Part shown: piece by piece, positions 29,941 to 38,211 of the stretch
Numbering within the stretch: the first letter of the stretch is position 1
Layout: each line of letters begins with the position of its first letter
Origin: Crocosphaera chwakensis CCY0110
GTDB lineage: Bacteria; Cyanobacteriota; Cyanobacteriia; Cyanobacteriales; Microcystaceae
NCBI RefSeq assembly: GCF_000169335.1
Contig: NZ_AAXW01000004.1
Coordinates: 1-64,000, forward strand
Length of the DNA: 64,000 bases
Reading direction: 5' to 3'
Program-made: the position numbers and the translations under genes
The notes under the pieces: model-generated
What the model saw: only the letters and a program-made list of their open reading frames with translations
Told to the model about the DNA's origin: nothing
The model's database searches: none

Positions 29941-30249
29941 TTATTTTTTGTCTTTTCCTGGTACATCGGTCGTTATTTTCAGATGAGCGACGTTAACCAC
30001 ACCAACAGCAACTTCTAGAGTAACTCTCTCACCATTAAGATTTTTTTCCCTTACTTTTTCTCCAGCTACTTGTAAAATATCCAAAGCTTGGTCAACGGCT
30101 GTTTGAATTGCCTCTTCGGTAACTTCTTCTGCTTTATCATTGGCGATATTAGAAACTTGATGAGCCACTTTTTTGCCTGTTTTTTCGACGGTATTAGCAA
30201 CATTATTCATTAGTTTCTGGCTTTGTTGAGGAATATTTTCTAAGTTCAT
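29941..30249 (-). CDS. conserved hypothetical helical protein
   Basis: A 102-aa protein starting MNLENIPQQSQKLMNNVANT, with a long amphipathic helix (VEKTGKKVAHQVSNIANDKA then EEVTEEAIQTAVDQALDILQ) and a C-terminal strand-like segment RVTLEVAVGVVNVAHLKITT. No signal peptide or membrane span is present. It resembles small stress-type or late-embryogenesis-like helical proteins, but the family is not recognised. An AGCTGATAGCTGATAGCT repeat lies just downstream (29901-29920). Confidence 0.6.
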   Translation of the reverse strand: MNLENIPQQSQKLMNNVANTVEKTGKKVAHQVSNIANDKAEEVTEEAIQTAVDQALDILQVAGEKVREKNLNGERVTLEVAVGVVNVAHLKITTDVPGKDKK

Positions 30250-30345
30250 TATTCAAATTGATTACGCTTAAATTCAATATACCTAGTCAACTCTTCAAAT
30301 TCATCACCCTTTAGATAGTTATGATAATTCTAAATAAAAAATTGC

Positions 30346-30421
30346 AAAAAAAATAGAGAGTAGTAGCATACTAACTCTCTAGCAAATAAGGGAAAGAATA
30401 TATCTATTGAATGTCTTTCCC
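30346..30421 (-). terminator. tandem hairpins ending the COP23 gene
   Basis: Read on the minus strand, GGGAAAGA...TCTTTCCC (30390-30421) lies just after the stop, followed by AGAGAGTTAGTATGCTACTA CTCTCT and a run of T (30346-30380). The second hairpin with its T run is a good intrinsic terminator for the COP23-domain gene. Confidence 0.8.
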
Positions 30422-30432
30422 TGCAGGTAAAC

Positions 30433-31194
30433 CTACTCAACAATAGGAGGAAGTTTGGCGGGATCTTCTTCTAAACCACCAATTGCTGGAGAAATAGAAT
30501 TATTGAACTGAGCAAGGGTTCTTTGCGCTTCAGCAAAGGTTAATCCGTTTTCAGGCTTCAATGTGAAGACAACGTTATCAGTAGAAACGTTTTCAGGATC
30601 GTAGGACATAAAGATAACTCTTTCTCCATTAACGATACCTGTGGCCATTCTTTCACTGAATGCTTGTGCAACACCTACAGGAGTGGTTTCACCAAAGGCG
30701 TAGGCGAGATTGGTTAAACGCGCACTGATGGTTTCACAACGGCTTTGAGGAGTGTATACTCCGTCAGGATGATTAGAGGGACGATCTTCTGTCCATAGAA
30801 TCATGGGTTGTCCAGTTAATTCACCCAATGCGATGTACTGAGTAGAAACATCCTCGCGTGAATAAACGCCACCACTATAAGGGTTATGAGGATCAAAAGT
30901 GCTACCAACAGGTGCAGCTTTTGCAGGATTAAAGGTGATTTCTACTACCTTTTCTTCAGTGGCATAAGAGCCATCTGCTTGAGGTACACATTCAAAAGCT
31001 ACTTTACGGATGGTACGCTCAAAAGCGCGAGGGCCAGGATTGCTGTCCCAATCAACAGGAGAAGTTGATCCTTCAGAAACCATGCGGGTTTCGGGATACT
31101 TAAAGTGTTGAGCTTGCGCTTCGGAAACAAATCCTAATGCACCAACAGCGGCTAATGTACCTAAAGCGATAAACTTAACTGAATTGTTAACCAT
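30433..31194 (-). CDS. COP23 domain-containing protein, exported
   Basis: The 253-aa protein starts at the ATG 31194, where GGAGG lies seven bases upstream; a longer frame from a TTG at 31206 would swallow that site. A signal peptide is clear (MVNNSVKFIALGTLAAVGAL then GFVSEAQAQ). The mature part has the COP23 pattern: FECVPQADGSYATEEK, ILWTEDRPSNHPDGVYTPQS then RCETISARLTNLA, with two conserved Cys. COP23 was named from a circadian oscillating membrane polypeptide of Synechococcus RF-1. Its function is unknown. It is not PsbO, despite similar size and export. Confidence 0.85.
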   Translation of the reverse strand: MVNNSVKFIALGTLAAVGALGFVSEAQAQHFKYPETRMVSEGSTSPVDWDSNPGPRAFERTIRKVAFECVPQADGSYATEEKVVEITFNPAKAAPVGSTFDPHNPYSGGVYSREDVSTQYIALGELTGQPMILWTEDRPSNHPDGVYTPQSRCETISARLTNLAYAFGETTPVGVAQAFSERMATGIVNGERVIFMSYDPENVSTDNVVFTLKPENGLTFAEAQRTLAQFNNSISPAIGGLEEDPAKLPPIVE

Positions 31195-31587
31195 TTTGAC
31201 CTCCAAAGAGTGTAAGGAGCAGTGTTTTCATAACAAACTGCTGTGTTATTCAAATTGCCCTAAACATATTAGTTTATGGGACTTTCACTACCTCACACCA
31301 CACTTTATAGGTCGCTAAATTGTTTCTCTCTGCCTAGCACCTTACTTATTACTATAATTATTCTAGCTCTTTTATTTTGTTCAGAATTGACATTCACAGC
31401 ATTATTTTACAATTCGATATTTTACTGGCGAATCTTATCCATAAACTTCTATTTTTAAGGTATAATCTTATCTCAAATAATCAGAGAACCTATTAAATTT
31501 AATGTGAATTTTATAATTAAATAAAAAGTAGTTTCTTTTCTGCAAAAAAACGATACAATTTAATCGTCAAAATAATAGAAGAGAACG
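31195..31587. other. 393-base divergent intergenic region
   Basis: The region between the COP23 gene and the DUF2301 gene is AT-rich and holds no convincing gene; a 60-codon open frame at 31276 has no start signal and a biased Phe/Leu/Ser composition. It should contain the promoters of both neighbours. I see no clear operator repeat. Confidence 0.5.
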
Positions 31588-32247
31588 ATGAAGACCACAT
31601 CTGAACCCTTAGAAATTTATCAAGGACAATTTGGACAATATACTATTACCCCAGAAGACCTAAGAGAAGTGAAAATTTATCGCGCTGGATTAATATTGTC
31701 GGCCTTAAGTTTTGCTCTGGGAAGTGGCCTAATTTTAGTCAGAGGAGGCACTTCTTTAACTCTCACTTTACTCACTCCCCTATTTACCTTATTTTGCCTT
31801 GGTTTAGGCATTAGCTTAATAACTATTCATATTTACTTGATCCCTCTCCATCGTTTCTTACAAGTCTGTTGGGGGATTGGAATCATAACCGCCATAATTC
31901 TGTCTATATCTTGTCAAGAGCCATTAGGTTTGTGTGTTTACAAAACTCCACTTACTTTACTAGGGATAGGATTTGTTTTCGTTGCCTTAACCGGCATCTA
32001 TTTTAAAGAGGCTTTTTGCTTCAATCGTCTCGAAACGAAATTATTAACCCCCTTAGTTCCCATCCTTTTATTAGGTCACTTATTCGGAATTTTATCTATG
32101 GAGGTAGAACAAGCTTTACTGGGAATCTGGACAGGTTTATTTATTATTTTTGCGTTACGGAAAGCTATTCAACCCTTAATTCCTGATATCGGAGATAAGT
32201 CCGTATTCACTTACCTCAAACAACAACAATCTGCCTCTGTTTCTTAA
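31588..32247 (+). CDS. DUF2301 integral membrane protein
   Basis: The 219-aa protein begins with a short soluble part (EIYQGQFGQYTITPEDLREV) and has six or seven hydrophobic segments. The pattern RAGLILSALSFALGSGLILV and TGIYFKEAFCFNRLETKLLT fits DUF2301, a membrane family largely of cyanobacteria and plastids with no known function. A ydcF-like gene follows 10 bases later and a transporter gene after that, so a three-gene operon is likely. Confidence 0.83.
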   Translation: MKTTSEPLEIYQGQFGQYTITPEDLREVKIYRAGLILSALSFALGSGLILVRGGTSLTLTLLTPLFTLFCLGLGISLITIHIYLIPLHRFLQVCWGIGIITAIILSISCQEPLGLCVYKTPLTLLGIGFVFVALTGIYFKEAFCFNRLETKLLTPLVPILLLGHLFGILSMEVEQALLGIWTGLFIIFALRKAIQPLIPDIGDKSVFTYLKQQQSASVS

Positions 32248-32257
32248 TTGATCAATC

Positions 32258-32935
32258 ATGCTGTTATCGCAACTTCCTAATCACAAATTTTGGGGATTAC
32301 TTGAATATAAACCACAATGGACATTAACCCTCAGAGGATGGCTATTTTTTATTTTGGTACTAATTTTAGTCTTAATTAGTTTTAGCCTTTCTATTCATCC
32401 CTTTTTGAGGGTTTCTCGTCCTATAGATGCAGATGTTATGGTCATAGAGGGATGGGTTCCCGATATAACTATAGAAGGAGCGATCGCAGAGTTTCAAGAT
32501 AAGAATTATCGTTTGATGATCACCACAGGTAATGAGATCGGACGGGGTAAATATTTAAGTGACTATAAAACCTTCGCTGACTTAGCAGCAGCAACAGCGA
32601 TCGCTTTAGGATTAGATCCTAATCAAGTTGTTTCAGTTCCTAATAAAACTGTCTCTGTTAACCGAACCGCGGCCAGTGCGAAGGTCGTTAAACAATGGTT
32701 ATTAGATTCAGATTTGAATATTAAGGCGATCAACATCTATTCCCATGATGTTCATACCCGTCGCAGTTGGTTAATCTTTAGAACTTTATTAAAACCTGAG
32801 ATCAAAGTGGGAGCGATCGCTTTTTCCCCTTCTTATTCTGAGTCATGGTGGAAAACCAGTACAGGGGTAAAATCTATGATAATGGAAACCATTGCCTATT
32901 TTTATACTAAGCTGATTTGGTCAATGGAAAATTGA
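32258..32935 (+). CDS. YdcF/ElyC/SanA-like DUF218 membrane protein
   Basis: The 225-aa protein has one N-terminal membrane segment (GWLFFILVLILVLISFSLSI) and a DUF218 domain: DADVMVIEGWVPDITIEGAI, RLMITTGNEIGRGKY, and VNRTAASAKVVKQWL, with RRSWLIFRTLL towards the end. Members act in envelope or cell-wall lipid-carrier metabolism, but the reaction is not known. It lies 10 bases after the DUF2301 gene; the following transporter gene starts 29 bases after its stop. Confidence 0.83.
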   Translation: MLLSQLPNHKFWGLLEYKPQWTLTLRGWLFFILVLILVLISFSLSIHPFLRVSRPIDADVMVIEGWVPDITIEGAIAEFQDKNYRLMITTGNEIGRGKYLSDYKTFADLAAATAIALGLDPNQVVSVPNKTVSVNRTAASAKVVKQWLLDSDLNIKAINIYSHDVHTRRSWLIFRTLLKPEIKVGAIAFSPSYSESWWKTSTGVKSMIMETIAYFYTKLIWSMEN

Positions 32936-32964
32936 TCTGTTTTGGTTTCAGGCTTCTAAATACA

Positions 32965-33930
32965 ATGGAGGTTTCTGTCTTGAGTCGGCCTGAAAAGCTA
33001 CAAATCTTATTAGTCATTGTTGCTATTTTTATTGGGCTAACATTGAAACACATTCATTGGTTCTCTGAAAATGGCGTGTATTTAATTGTTCCGGCTCTCA
33101 TGGTGATGCTCTATGGAGTATTTTTGAATATTCCCTTTAATCGCTTAGCGAATGGATTTCAAAACTACAAAGTGACTGGACTGAGCTTAGCAATCAACTT
33201 TCTCTGGACTCCTATTTTTGCCTGGGGACTGGGAGCAATTTTTTTAAAAGATAACCCCGATCTTTGGGTAGGACTGATGATGTTGATAGTGACACCTTGT
33301 ACAGACTGGTATCTTATCTTTACTAGCCTTGCTCAAGGGGATGTTGCTCTTGCTACTGCTCTTCTGCCGTGGAATCTGCTCTTACAAGTCATTCTTTTAC
33401 CTGTGTATCTTTGGGTATTTGCTGGAAAACTGGTAAATATCAATGCAACGATGCTGCTTAAAAGTGTTATGTTGGTTTTTGTCGTGCCGATGATTTTGGC
33501 ATTTATCTCAAAACGTCTAATCCAACCATACAATCGTATTGGACACTGCTTGATACATAAAATTGCTGCTAACCAATGGCTGTTTCTTTGTGTGGCTATC
33601 GCTGCTATGTTTGCTTCGCAAGGAGAAATTTTGATTAAACAATCAGAGTTACTACCAAAAATGCTGTTGCCGATCTCGATATTCTTCGTGATTAACTTTT
33701 GGCTAGGTCAAACTATTGGACGTTTCGCTCACTTTAGCTATGAAGAAACCGCTTGCTTTAACTGCACAACCCTGGCTCGTAATTCGCCCCTTTCCTTAGC
33801 GATCGCTACATCTGCATTTTCAGATCGTCCTTTGATTGCTCTGGTGTTAGTCATTGGTGCCTTGATCGAATTACCTATTCTGGTTGTGGTTTCACAGATA
33901 TTACTCCTATTGCGACCTAGAACAAAATAG
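32965..33930 (+). CDS. ACR3/bile acid:sodium symporter-like transporter
   Basis: A membrane protein of 321 aa from the ATG at 32965; an earlier ATG at 32917 overlaps the ydcF-like gene and adds an unlikely stretch. Ten hydrophobic segments and MLIVTPCTDWYLIFTSLAQG, with a Cys in the position of the essential ACR3 cysteine, place it in the BART superfamily near ACR3 arsenite exporters. ETACFNCTTLARNSPLSLAI matches the second crossover region. Arsenite or another organic anion is possible; no arsR or arsC is adjacent. Confidence 0.8.
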   Translation: MEVSVLSRPEKLQILLVIVAIFIGLTLKHIHWFSENGVYLIVPALMVMLYGVFLNIPFNRLANGFQNYKVTGLSLAINFLWTPIFAWGLGAIFLKDNPDLWVGLMMLIVTPCTDWYLIFTSLAQGDVALATALLPWNLLLQVILLPVYLWVFAGKLVNINATMLLKSVMLVFVVPMILAFISKRLIQPYNRIGHCLIHKIAANQWLFLCVAIAAMFASQGEILIKQSELLPKMLLPISIFFVINFWLGQTIGRFAHFSYEETACFNCTTLARNSPLSLAIATSAFSDRPLIALVLVIGALIELPILVVVSQILLLLRPRTK

Positions 33931-34099
33931 TTTTTAAACATATAATTTAGTTATTAATTTAGATAGAGTTAAGCAATATTCGCGATTTTTCTATAACTTT
34001 TGAGAAACTTCTTTCATTCTCAAGATAGATGCTTAAACGAGTATATTATCAGAACCTAGTAAAAGCATAAATATAGACAGCAAAAGGGATAAAGCCAAT

Positions 34100-34636
34100 A
34101 TGTTCAATAGTTTAAGTTATTTATTTAACACAGCCATTGTAGGAATTTTTGCTTATATTGGTGTCATCATTTTATTACGTATTTCTGGTAAACGAACATT
34201 ATCAAAATGGAATTCGTTTGATTTCGTTGTGACCATTGCCTTTGGTTCCATTTTAGCGGCCATGCTTTTGTCATCAAGCACCTCTTTAGCTCAAGGTCTT
34301 GTTGGATTCGGTTTATTGGTACTTTTTCAATATCTTTTAACTTGGATAGCTGCGCGTTCTTCTGTTATACAAAAATTAATTAAAGCCAAACCAACCCTAC
34401 TATTATATCAAGGAAAAATTATTGATTCTGCTATCAAAAATGAAAGAGTTAGTGAGGGAGAAATATTAGCTGCCATACGCGCTAATGGTATTTCAGCCAT
34501 AGAAGATGTCGAAGCAGTTGTATTAGAAACTGATGGTAGCTTTAGTGTAATTAAGGAAAAAGCCAGCGACTCTGATTCTGCTTTTAAAGATGTTCAAGGT
34601 TATAATTCTGATCGATCTAAGGTAATTGTATCTTAA
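34100..34636 (+). CDS. DUF421/YetF family membrane protein
   Basis: The 178-aa protein has three N-terminal membrane segments with IVGIFAYIGVIILLRISGKR and TLSKWNSFDFVVTIAFGSIL, then a small soluble domain (KPTLLLYQGKIIDSAIKNER, GEILAAIRANGISAIEDVEA). This is the YetF/YcaP layout. Family members associate as oligomers with their soluble domains in the cytoplasm; the role is unclear, with links to spore germination in bacilli. It is monocistronic. Confidence 0.88.
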   Translation: MFNSLSYLFNTAIVGIFAYIGVIILLRISGKRTLSKWNSFDFVVTIAFGSILAAMLLSSSTSLAQGLVGFGLLVLFQYLLTWIAARSSVIQKLIKAKPTLLLYQGKIIDSAIKNERVSEGEILAAIRANGISAIEDVEAVVLETDGSFSVIKEKASDSDSAFKDVQGYNSDRSKVIVS

Positions 34637-34772
34637 AGCGATCGCTTCTTTAAAACGAGCGTTTTTGCCTACGAAATCAATTCACCATTGTCTCAAAAAA
34701 AATTTATCTCGCAACTTGTAGAATTTGGGGTATTATGCTTATACCTCTGGTTTTTTAATAATTAGGATAAAA

Positions 34773-35813
34773 ATGCGGGCAGTTATTAGTGGTTATTACG
34801 GCAAAGGAAATGGTGGAGACGAAGCCTTATTAATGTCGTTGTTGCAGATGTTACCCTCGGAAATTGAGCCAATTGTCCTCTCAGCTAATCCTCGTAAAAC
34901 CCACGAACAATATGGAGTGAAAACTTGCCCTAATCGCTCTGCATTTCCTATCTTAGACACCCTAAAAAACTCTGATATTTTTATCTGGGGTGGGGGTAGT
35001 TTAATGCAGGATGTAACCAGTTTAGCGAGTCCTATTTATTATGCAGGATTGATGGCATTAGCTCAACAAAAAGGTTTAAAAACCATTGCTTGGGCGCAAG
35101 GAATTGGCCCATTAAATAATCCGTTTACTCGTTGGTTAACTCATCAAGTTTTATTAGGTTGCACTGCAGTTAGTGTTAGGGATTATAAGTCTGCTGAATT
35201 GTTATCAAAATGGCATATTAATCCCCTTATTGCCCCTGATCCTGTTTGGGCTTTAACGGCTAAATCAGTATCGGGTTTAGCAGATTTACCTGCCCCTAAA
35301 GTTGCTGTTAATTTACGGAGTCATCCACTGTTAACTTCTGAACGTTTAAAGATATTAACTCAAGCTTTAATTGATTTCCAAAAAGCCACTAATACTTGTC
35401 TTTTGTTAGTTCCTTTTCAATCGTCTCAAGATTTACAAATAGCCCGTTATATTGCAGGAAAATTGCCAGGAAATTATAAGATAATTCAATTAGAAAACCC
35501 TAGGGAATTAAAAGGGGTTTTTAAAGGGGTAGAAATGACTATCGGAATGCGTTTACATAGTTTAATTATGGCTGCTTCTGAAGAGTGTAAGTGTTTCGCC
35601 CTTAGTTATGATCCTAAAGTTAATCATTTAATGGAAGAAATAGAAATTCCTGGATGGAACTTAGATAAACTTCCGAGTGATCCTAATATTATTAGTACCG
35701 CTTGGTTAGAATATTTTGTTAATGGAGAACCGTTACTTAAAGAGCGGATTCAATCTTTGACTGATCGCGCTTTTATGCACCAAGATATTTTAAAAAAATT
35801 GATCATTAATTAA
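34773..35813 (+). CDS. csaB: polysaccharide pyruvyl transferase CsaB
   Basis: CsaB adds pyruvate ketals to cell-wall polysaccharide, the docking site for S-layer (SLH) proteins. The protein is 346 aa from the ATG at 34773, which follows AGGATAAAA; the longer frame begins with a poor TTG. MRAVISGYYGKGNGGDEALL is the typical start, then IWGGGSLMQDVTSLASPIYY, AWAQGIGPLNNPFTRWLTHQ, and MTIGMRLHSLIMAASEECKC. It stands alone and is followed by a convergent small gene. Confidence 0.92.
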   Translation: MRAVISGYYGKGNGGDEALLMSLLQMLPSEIEPIVLSANPRKTHEQYGVKTCPNRSAFPILDTLKNSDIFIWGGGSLMQDVTSLASPIYYAGLMALAQQKGLKTIAWAQGIGPLNNPFTRWLTHQVLLGCTAVSVRDYKSAELLSKWHINPLIAPDPVWALTAKSVSGLADLPAPKVAVNLRSHPLLTSERLKILTQALIDFQKATNTCLLLVPFQSSQDLQIARYIAGKLPGNYKIIQLENPRELKGVFKGVEMTIGMRLHSLIMAASEECKCFALSYDPKVNHLMEEIEIPGWNLDKLPSDPNIISTAWLEYFVNGEPLLKERIQSLTDRAFMHQDILKKLIIN

Positions 35814-35814
35814 T

Positions 35815-35841
35815 AAAAACCCCTGATGATAACACCAAGGG
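35815..35841 (-). terminator. intrinsic terminator, minus strand
   Basis: On the minus strand CCCTTGGTG-TTAT-CATCAGGG is an 8-bp stem with one bulged T, followed by G and five T. It lies 45 bases after the stop of the small gene at 35886-36083 and also within 2 bases of the convergent csaB stop. Confidence 0.65.
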
Positions 35842-35885
35842 TAAGGCAGGAGAAATCCAATGCAATGGAAACTTTTTTGTCAGTA

Positions 35886-36083
35886 TTAAGCCAGTAAACC
35901 TAATTTTTTACCATTATCTCTGGCAGTTCTGATCATATTTTGTCTAGCTGTTCTATCAATACCAACGCTTTCACAGAAATTAGTAATAGTTTGGGAGCGT
36001 ACTTTTATTGCTTCACCCCGCAGCTTATTAAATTTTACTTTACCCATCTGATTACGTAATAAAACAACGATAGGCGCGAACAT
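35886..36083 (-). CDS. small conserved cyanobacterial protein
   Basis: The protein is 65 aa from the ATG at 36083, which has AAGGA 10 bases upstream; three further codons upstream in the frame are not needed. It starts MFAPIVVLLRNQMGKVKFNK and continues EAIKVRSQTITNFCESVGID, ending NGKKLGLLA. I recognise the pattern as widespread in cyanobacteria, but I do not know a tested role. The N-terminus is hydrophobic and the rest is basic and helical. It lies 55 bases after the Psb34-type gene on the same strand and may share its transcript. Confidence 0.75.
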   Translation of the reverse strand: MFAPIVVLLRNQMGKVKFNKLRGEAIKVRSQTITNFCESVGIDRTARQNMIRTARDNGKKLGLLA

Positions 36084-36138
36084 GATTAACATCCTTACTT
36101 ATTAAGTCGTAAAAAATAACAGTTTTATTCTAGAAAAA

Positions 36139-36309
36139 TTAGCTAACGAGAGTAACAACAACGCCTAAACCAACAATGAATAATGCTGCGAAGACACCTT
36201 GTACTAAGTAACCCCGTTGCTGCTTTTGTGTCGGATAAACTGCGTAATACATATCGGGTTCATTAGCAAAGTTATTGAGAATGCCGTTTTCGTCACTGGT
36301 GGTGTACAT
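36139..36309 (-). CDS. psb34: Ssl1498/Psb34-type one-helix photosystem II assembly protein
   Basis: The protein is 56 aa from the ATG at 36309, preceded by GAGGA; the longer frame adds 11 unlikely residues. It reads MYTTSDENGILNNFANEPDM at the start, then QKQQRGYLVQGVFAALFIVG and a short tail, giving one membrane helix. This is the pattern of the Ssl1498 light-harvesting-like family, whose member Psb34 binds near CP47 during photosystem II assembly. The call is by recognition of the N-terminal NNFA.EP motif and topology. Confidence 0.78.
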   Translation of the reverse strand: MYTTSDENGILNNFANEPDMYYAVYPTQKQQRGYLVQGVFAALFIVGLGVVVTLVS

Positions 36310-36788
36310 GGTGTGTTCCTCGTTTATCCTTATGTAAATCAATGTAACAAATAATGTAAAGCTTTGTAAAGTATCTTTGACAAATAATTGTTAATACCTT
36401 TTATAAGGAAAAATTATCAGAGTAGGAGACACACCAAAACGTTTGAGGTGTGAACAACAAGGTATAAAATGACGAGCAAACCATTTACTTTTCAGAACAA
36501 ATTCTTTGAATTGCTTCTTGATAATTAAGTTAATGTGTAGCGAGCCAAAAAAGTTATCAAATTCATTATCCTGTCTATTTATTGGCTGTTTTGAACACAG
36601 GATGAGTTAGTAGATGAGGTTAAAAATCCGTAAAATTATTAAACGACTCTAAAAAAAAGGAAATAATTTGTTTAGTTTATCCACAAAATATAGCTGAATT
36701 ATCATTGACATTTTAGAGAATAATTTTCAAAATAAAATCAAGAACAAACTTGTTCTCATTCATTTGAAGATTTGAATAGGGTAACATT
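36310..36788. other. 479-base region before the peptide island, with a CACACC/GGTGTG repeat
   Basis: No gene is seen. A CACACC...GGTGTG inverted repeat lies at 36430-36452, inside GAGACACACCAA (36426-36437), a 12-mer repeated at 40196-40207 on the far side of the radical SAM gene block. The rest is AT-rich and should hold the promoters of the Psb34 gene and of the first peptide gene. Confidence 0.5.
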
Positions 36789-37019
36789 ATGAACGAAAAT
36801 TTTAGTAGACATTTAGGTGAAGTTAGCATTACTGATTTAGTTGAAGAATCAGTCGCTAATGCAGCCCAAAGAAAACAAGAATTCATGGAACATTCGTTAG
36901 AGGATATCAATGAAGAAGAAGCAAAATATATCGAGGGAGGACTAAGTTCTTCTTCACCTAAGAATTCTTTTCTTACTACATTAGGAATGATTATTCAAGA
37001 GCCTATTTTTCCTTCGTAA
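36789..37019 (+). CDS. putative GG-leader peptide precursor (leader type DLI.ESV.NA)
   Basis: A 76-aa peptide with an acidic leader ending in IEGG at residues 50-51 and a Ser-rich core LSSSSPKNSFLTTLGMIIQE then PIFPS. The leader segment ITDLVEESVANAAQRKQEF is clearly related to those of the three peptides at 42117, 42393 and 42680 (FDDLISESVENAVSRRKK and relatives), although 5 kb away. It opens the island and lies upstream of the Cys-rich protein. The class of modification is unknown. Double-Gly cleavage by a peptidase-containing ABC transporter is expected from the motif. Confidence 0.75.
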   Translation: MNENFSRHLGEVSITDLVEESVANAAQRKQEFMEHSLEDINEEEAKYIEGGLSSSSPKNSFLTTLGMIIQEPIFPS

Positions 37020-37039
37020 TTTTAATGAAGAGATTATCA

Positions 37040-37483
37040 ATGAAACATCATCAGTCTTCTGAAAAAACTTTATGTCCGAGTTCTAGACCAGAATTACCTG
37101 AAAGTGTTGCATTTGGTGTTGTGAGTGGAACCGTCGAAGAACCCCATGTTACTTATCTCAAAAAACCTCAACCTATAACCGAGGAATTAATCGTCTTAAC
37201 TGCACCTGTAACACCAGCAGAAGTATTTCGTACAGCTAGTCCTTGTGCTACTAATAAATGTCAGCATTTTGATGGTAGTCACTGCCGTTTAGCTCAGCGA
37301 GTTGTTGAACAATTACCCCTAGTTGAAGATAAATTACCAGCTTGTCCGATCCGAAGAGATTGTCGCTGGTTTCAACAAGAAGGAAAAGCAGCTTGTATGC
37401 GTTGTCCTCAAGTCATTACTGATAATTACAACGCTTCGGAGTTAGTTCGTAAAGTATCAATGCCCACTGCTATTGGAGAATAA
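37040..37483 (+). CDS. Cys-rich protein of the Nif11/radical SAM locus
   Basis: The protein is 147 aa from the ATG at 37040, which has GAAGAGA upstream; an in-frame ATG at 37025 has no site. The N-terminal half is Pro/Glu-rich and probably flexible. The C-terminal half has seven Cys: C-x4-C-x7-C in SPCATNKCQHFDGSHCRLAQ, then C-x5-C in ACPIRRDCRWFQQEG and C-x2-C in AACMRCPQVITD. This looks like an iron-sulfur or zinc site. It stands 4 bases before the first Nif11-type precursor, so it is part of the operon. Similar proteins are, as I recall, annotated vaguely as nitrogen fixation proteins; I know no tested role. Confidence 0.72.
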   Translation: MKHHQSSEKTLCPSSRPELPESVAFGVVSGTVEEPHVTYLKKPQPITEELIVLTAPVTPAEVFRTASPCATNKCQHFDGSHCRLAQRVVEQLPLVEDKLPACPIRRDCRWFQQEGKAACMRCPQVITDNYNASELVRKVSMPTAIGE

Positions 37484-37487
37484 CATC

Positions 37488-37823
37488 ATGTCTGTTGAAA
37501 ATGTCAAAGCCTTCTATCAAAGATTAGCCCAAGATGAGCAGTTTCGCTCTGAACTTGCCGAGGTAAAAAGTAAAGAAGAATGTAGCCAATTAGTACAAGA
37601 ATATGGCTATCATTTTACTCAAGAAGAGTTTGAAAATTATACCTCTGAACTACTAGAATCTAGTCTCAATGAAGGTGAATTAAACGACCTTAATGAAAAG
37701 GAGCTAGAAGCTGTTTTTGGAGGAATTCGTCGTAAAATGCCTTCTCCTCCCATTCAAGCCTTGTATGGTGTGATTTGGCCGATTGAACCGCAACCTCTTT
37801 ATGGTGTCATTATTGACCAATAA
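37488..37823 (+). CDS. Nif11-type RiPP precursor with two LYG motifs
   Basis: The 111-aa precursor starts at ATG 37488 with GGAG upstream. Residues 1-79 form a Nif11-like leader (MSVENVKAFYQRLAQDEQFR, then SKEECSQLVQEYGYHFTQEE) ending LEAVFGG. The 32-residue core IRRKMPSPPIQALYGVIWPI followed by EPQPLYGVIIDQ has two LYGVI repeats. XYG tripeptides in Nif11-type cores are the sites at which PlpX-type radical SAM enzymes excise tyramine and leave an alpha-keto-beta-amide (spliceotides). The gene lies 44 bases before a second precursor. Confidence 0.9.
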   Translation: MSVENVKAFYQRLAQDEQFRSELAEVKSKEECSQLVQEYGYHFTQEEFENYTSELLESSLNEGELNDLNEKELEAVFGGIRRKMPSPPIQALYGVIWPIEPQPLYGVIIDQ

Positions 37824-37867
37824 AATAACTTAAATATTCATATCTGAAGCAATAATGGGAGTCGGTA

Positions 37868-38167
37868 ATGTCTTTATCTAATGTTCAACGTTTTTACCAA
37901 AGATTATCTCAAGATGAGACTTTTCGCGCTGGTCTTCAAACCGTAAAAAATAAAGAAGAATGTAGTCAATTTGTGAAAAAAGCTGGCTATGATTTCACCC
38001 AAGAAGAGTTGCAAAGTTACACGGCTGAACTTTTAGAAGTTAGTGAAAAGGAGTTCAAGTTACAAGACACTCTAGAAGAACTAAATGAAAAAGAACTAGC
38101 AGCCGTTTTTGGTGGACTAAGAATGAATCATGTAGCTATATATGGTTTGCCACCTAAATTATTTTAA
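37868..38167 (+). CDS. Nif11-type RiPP precursor with one IYG motif
   Basis: The 99-aa precursor shares its leader with the preceding gene (MSLSNVQRFYQRLSQDETFR, NKEECSQFVKKAGYDFTQEE, ELAAVFGG), with GG at residues 82-83. The core is only 16 residues, LRMNHVAIYGLPPKLF, with a single IYG. GGAGTCGG precedes the start. The leaders are much more alike than the cores, as expected for precursors sharing one modifying enzyme. A stem-loop with T run separates it from the radical SAM gene. Confidence 0.9.
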   Translation: MSLSNVQRFYQRLSQDETFRAGLQTVKNKEECSQFVKKAGYDFTQEELQSYTAELLEVSEKEFKLQDTLEELNEKELAAVFGGLRMNHVAIYGLPPKLF

Positions 38168-38211
38168 ATTTCTAGAATTTACTTTAGATATTTAAAATAG
38201 GTTCAGTGAAG

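Noticed and set aside
30433..31194. PsbO (manganese-stabilising protein)
   Set aside because: Size and export are similar, but the sequence has the COP23 pattern and none of the PsbO motifs.
31276..31458. A 60-codon frame upstream of the DUF2301 gene
   Set aside because: Composition is what AT-rich DNA gives and there is no start signal.
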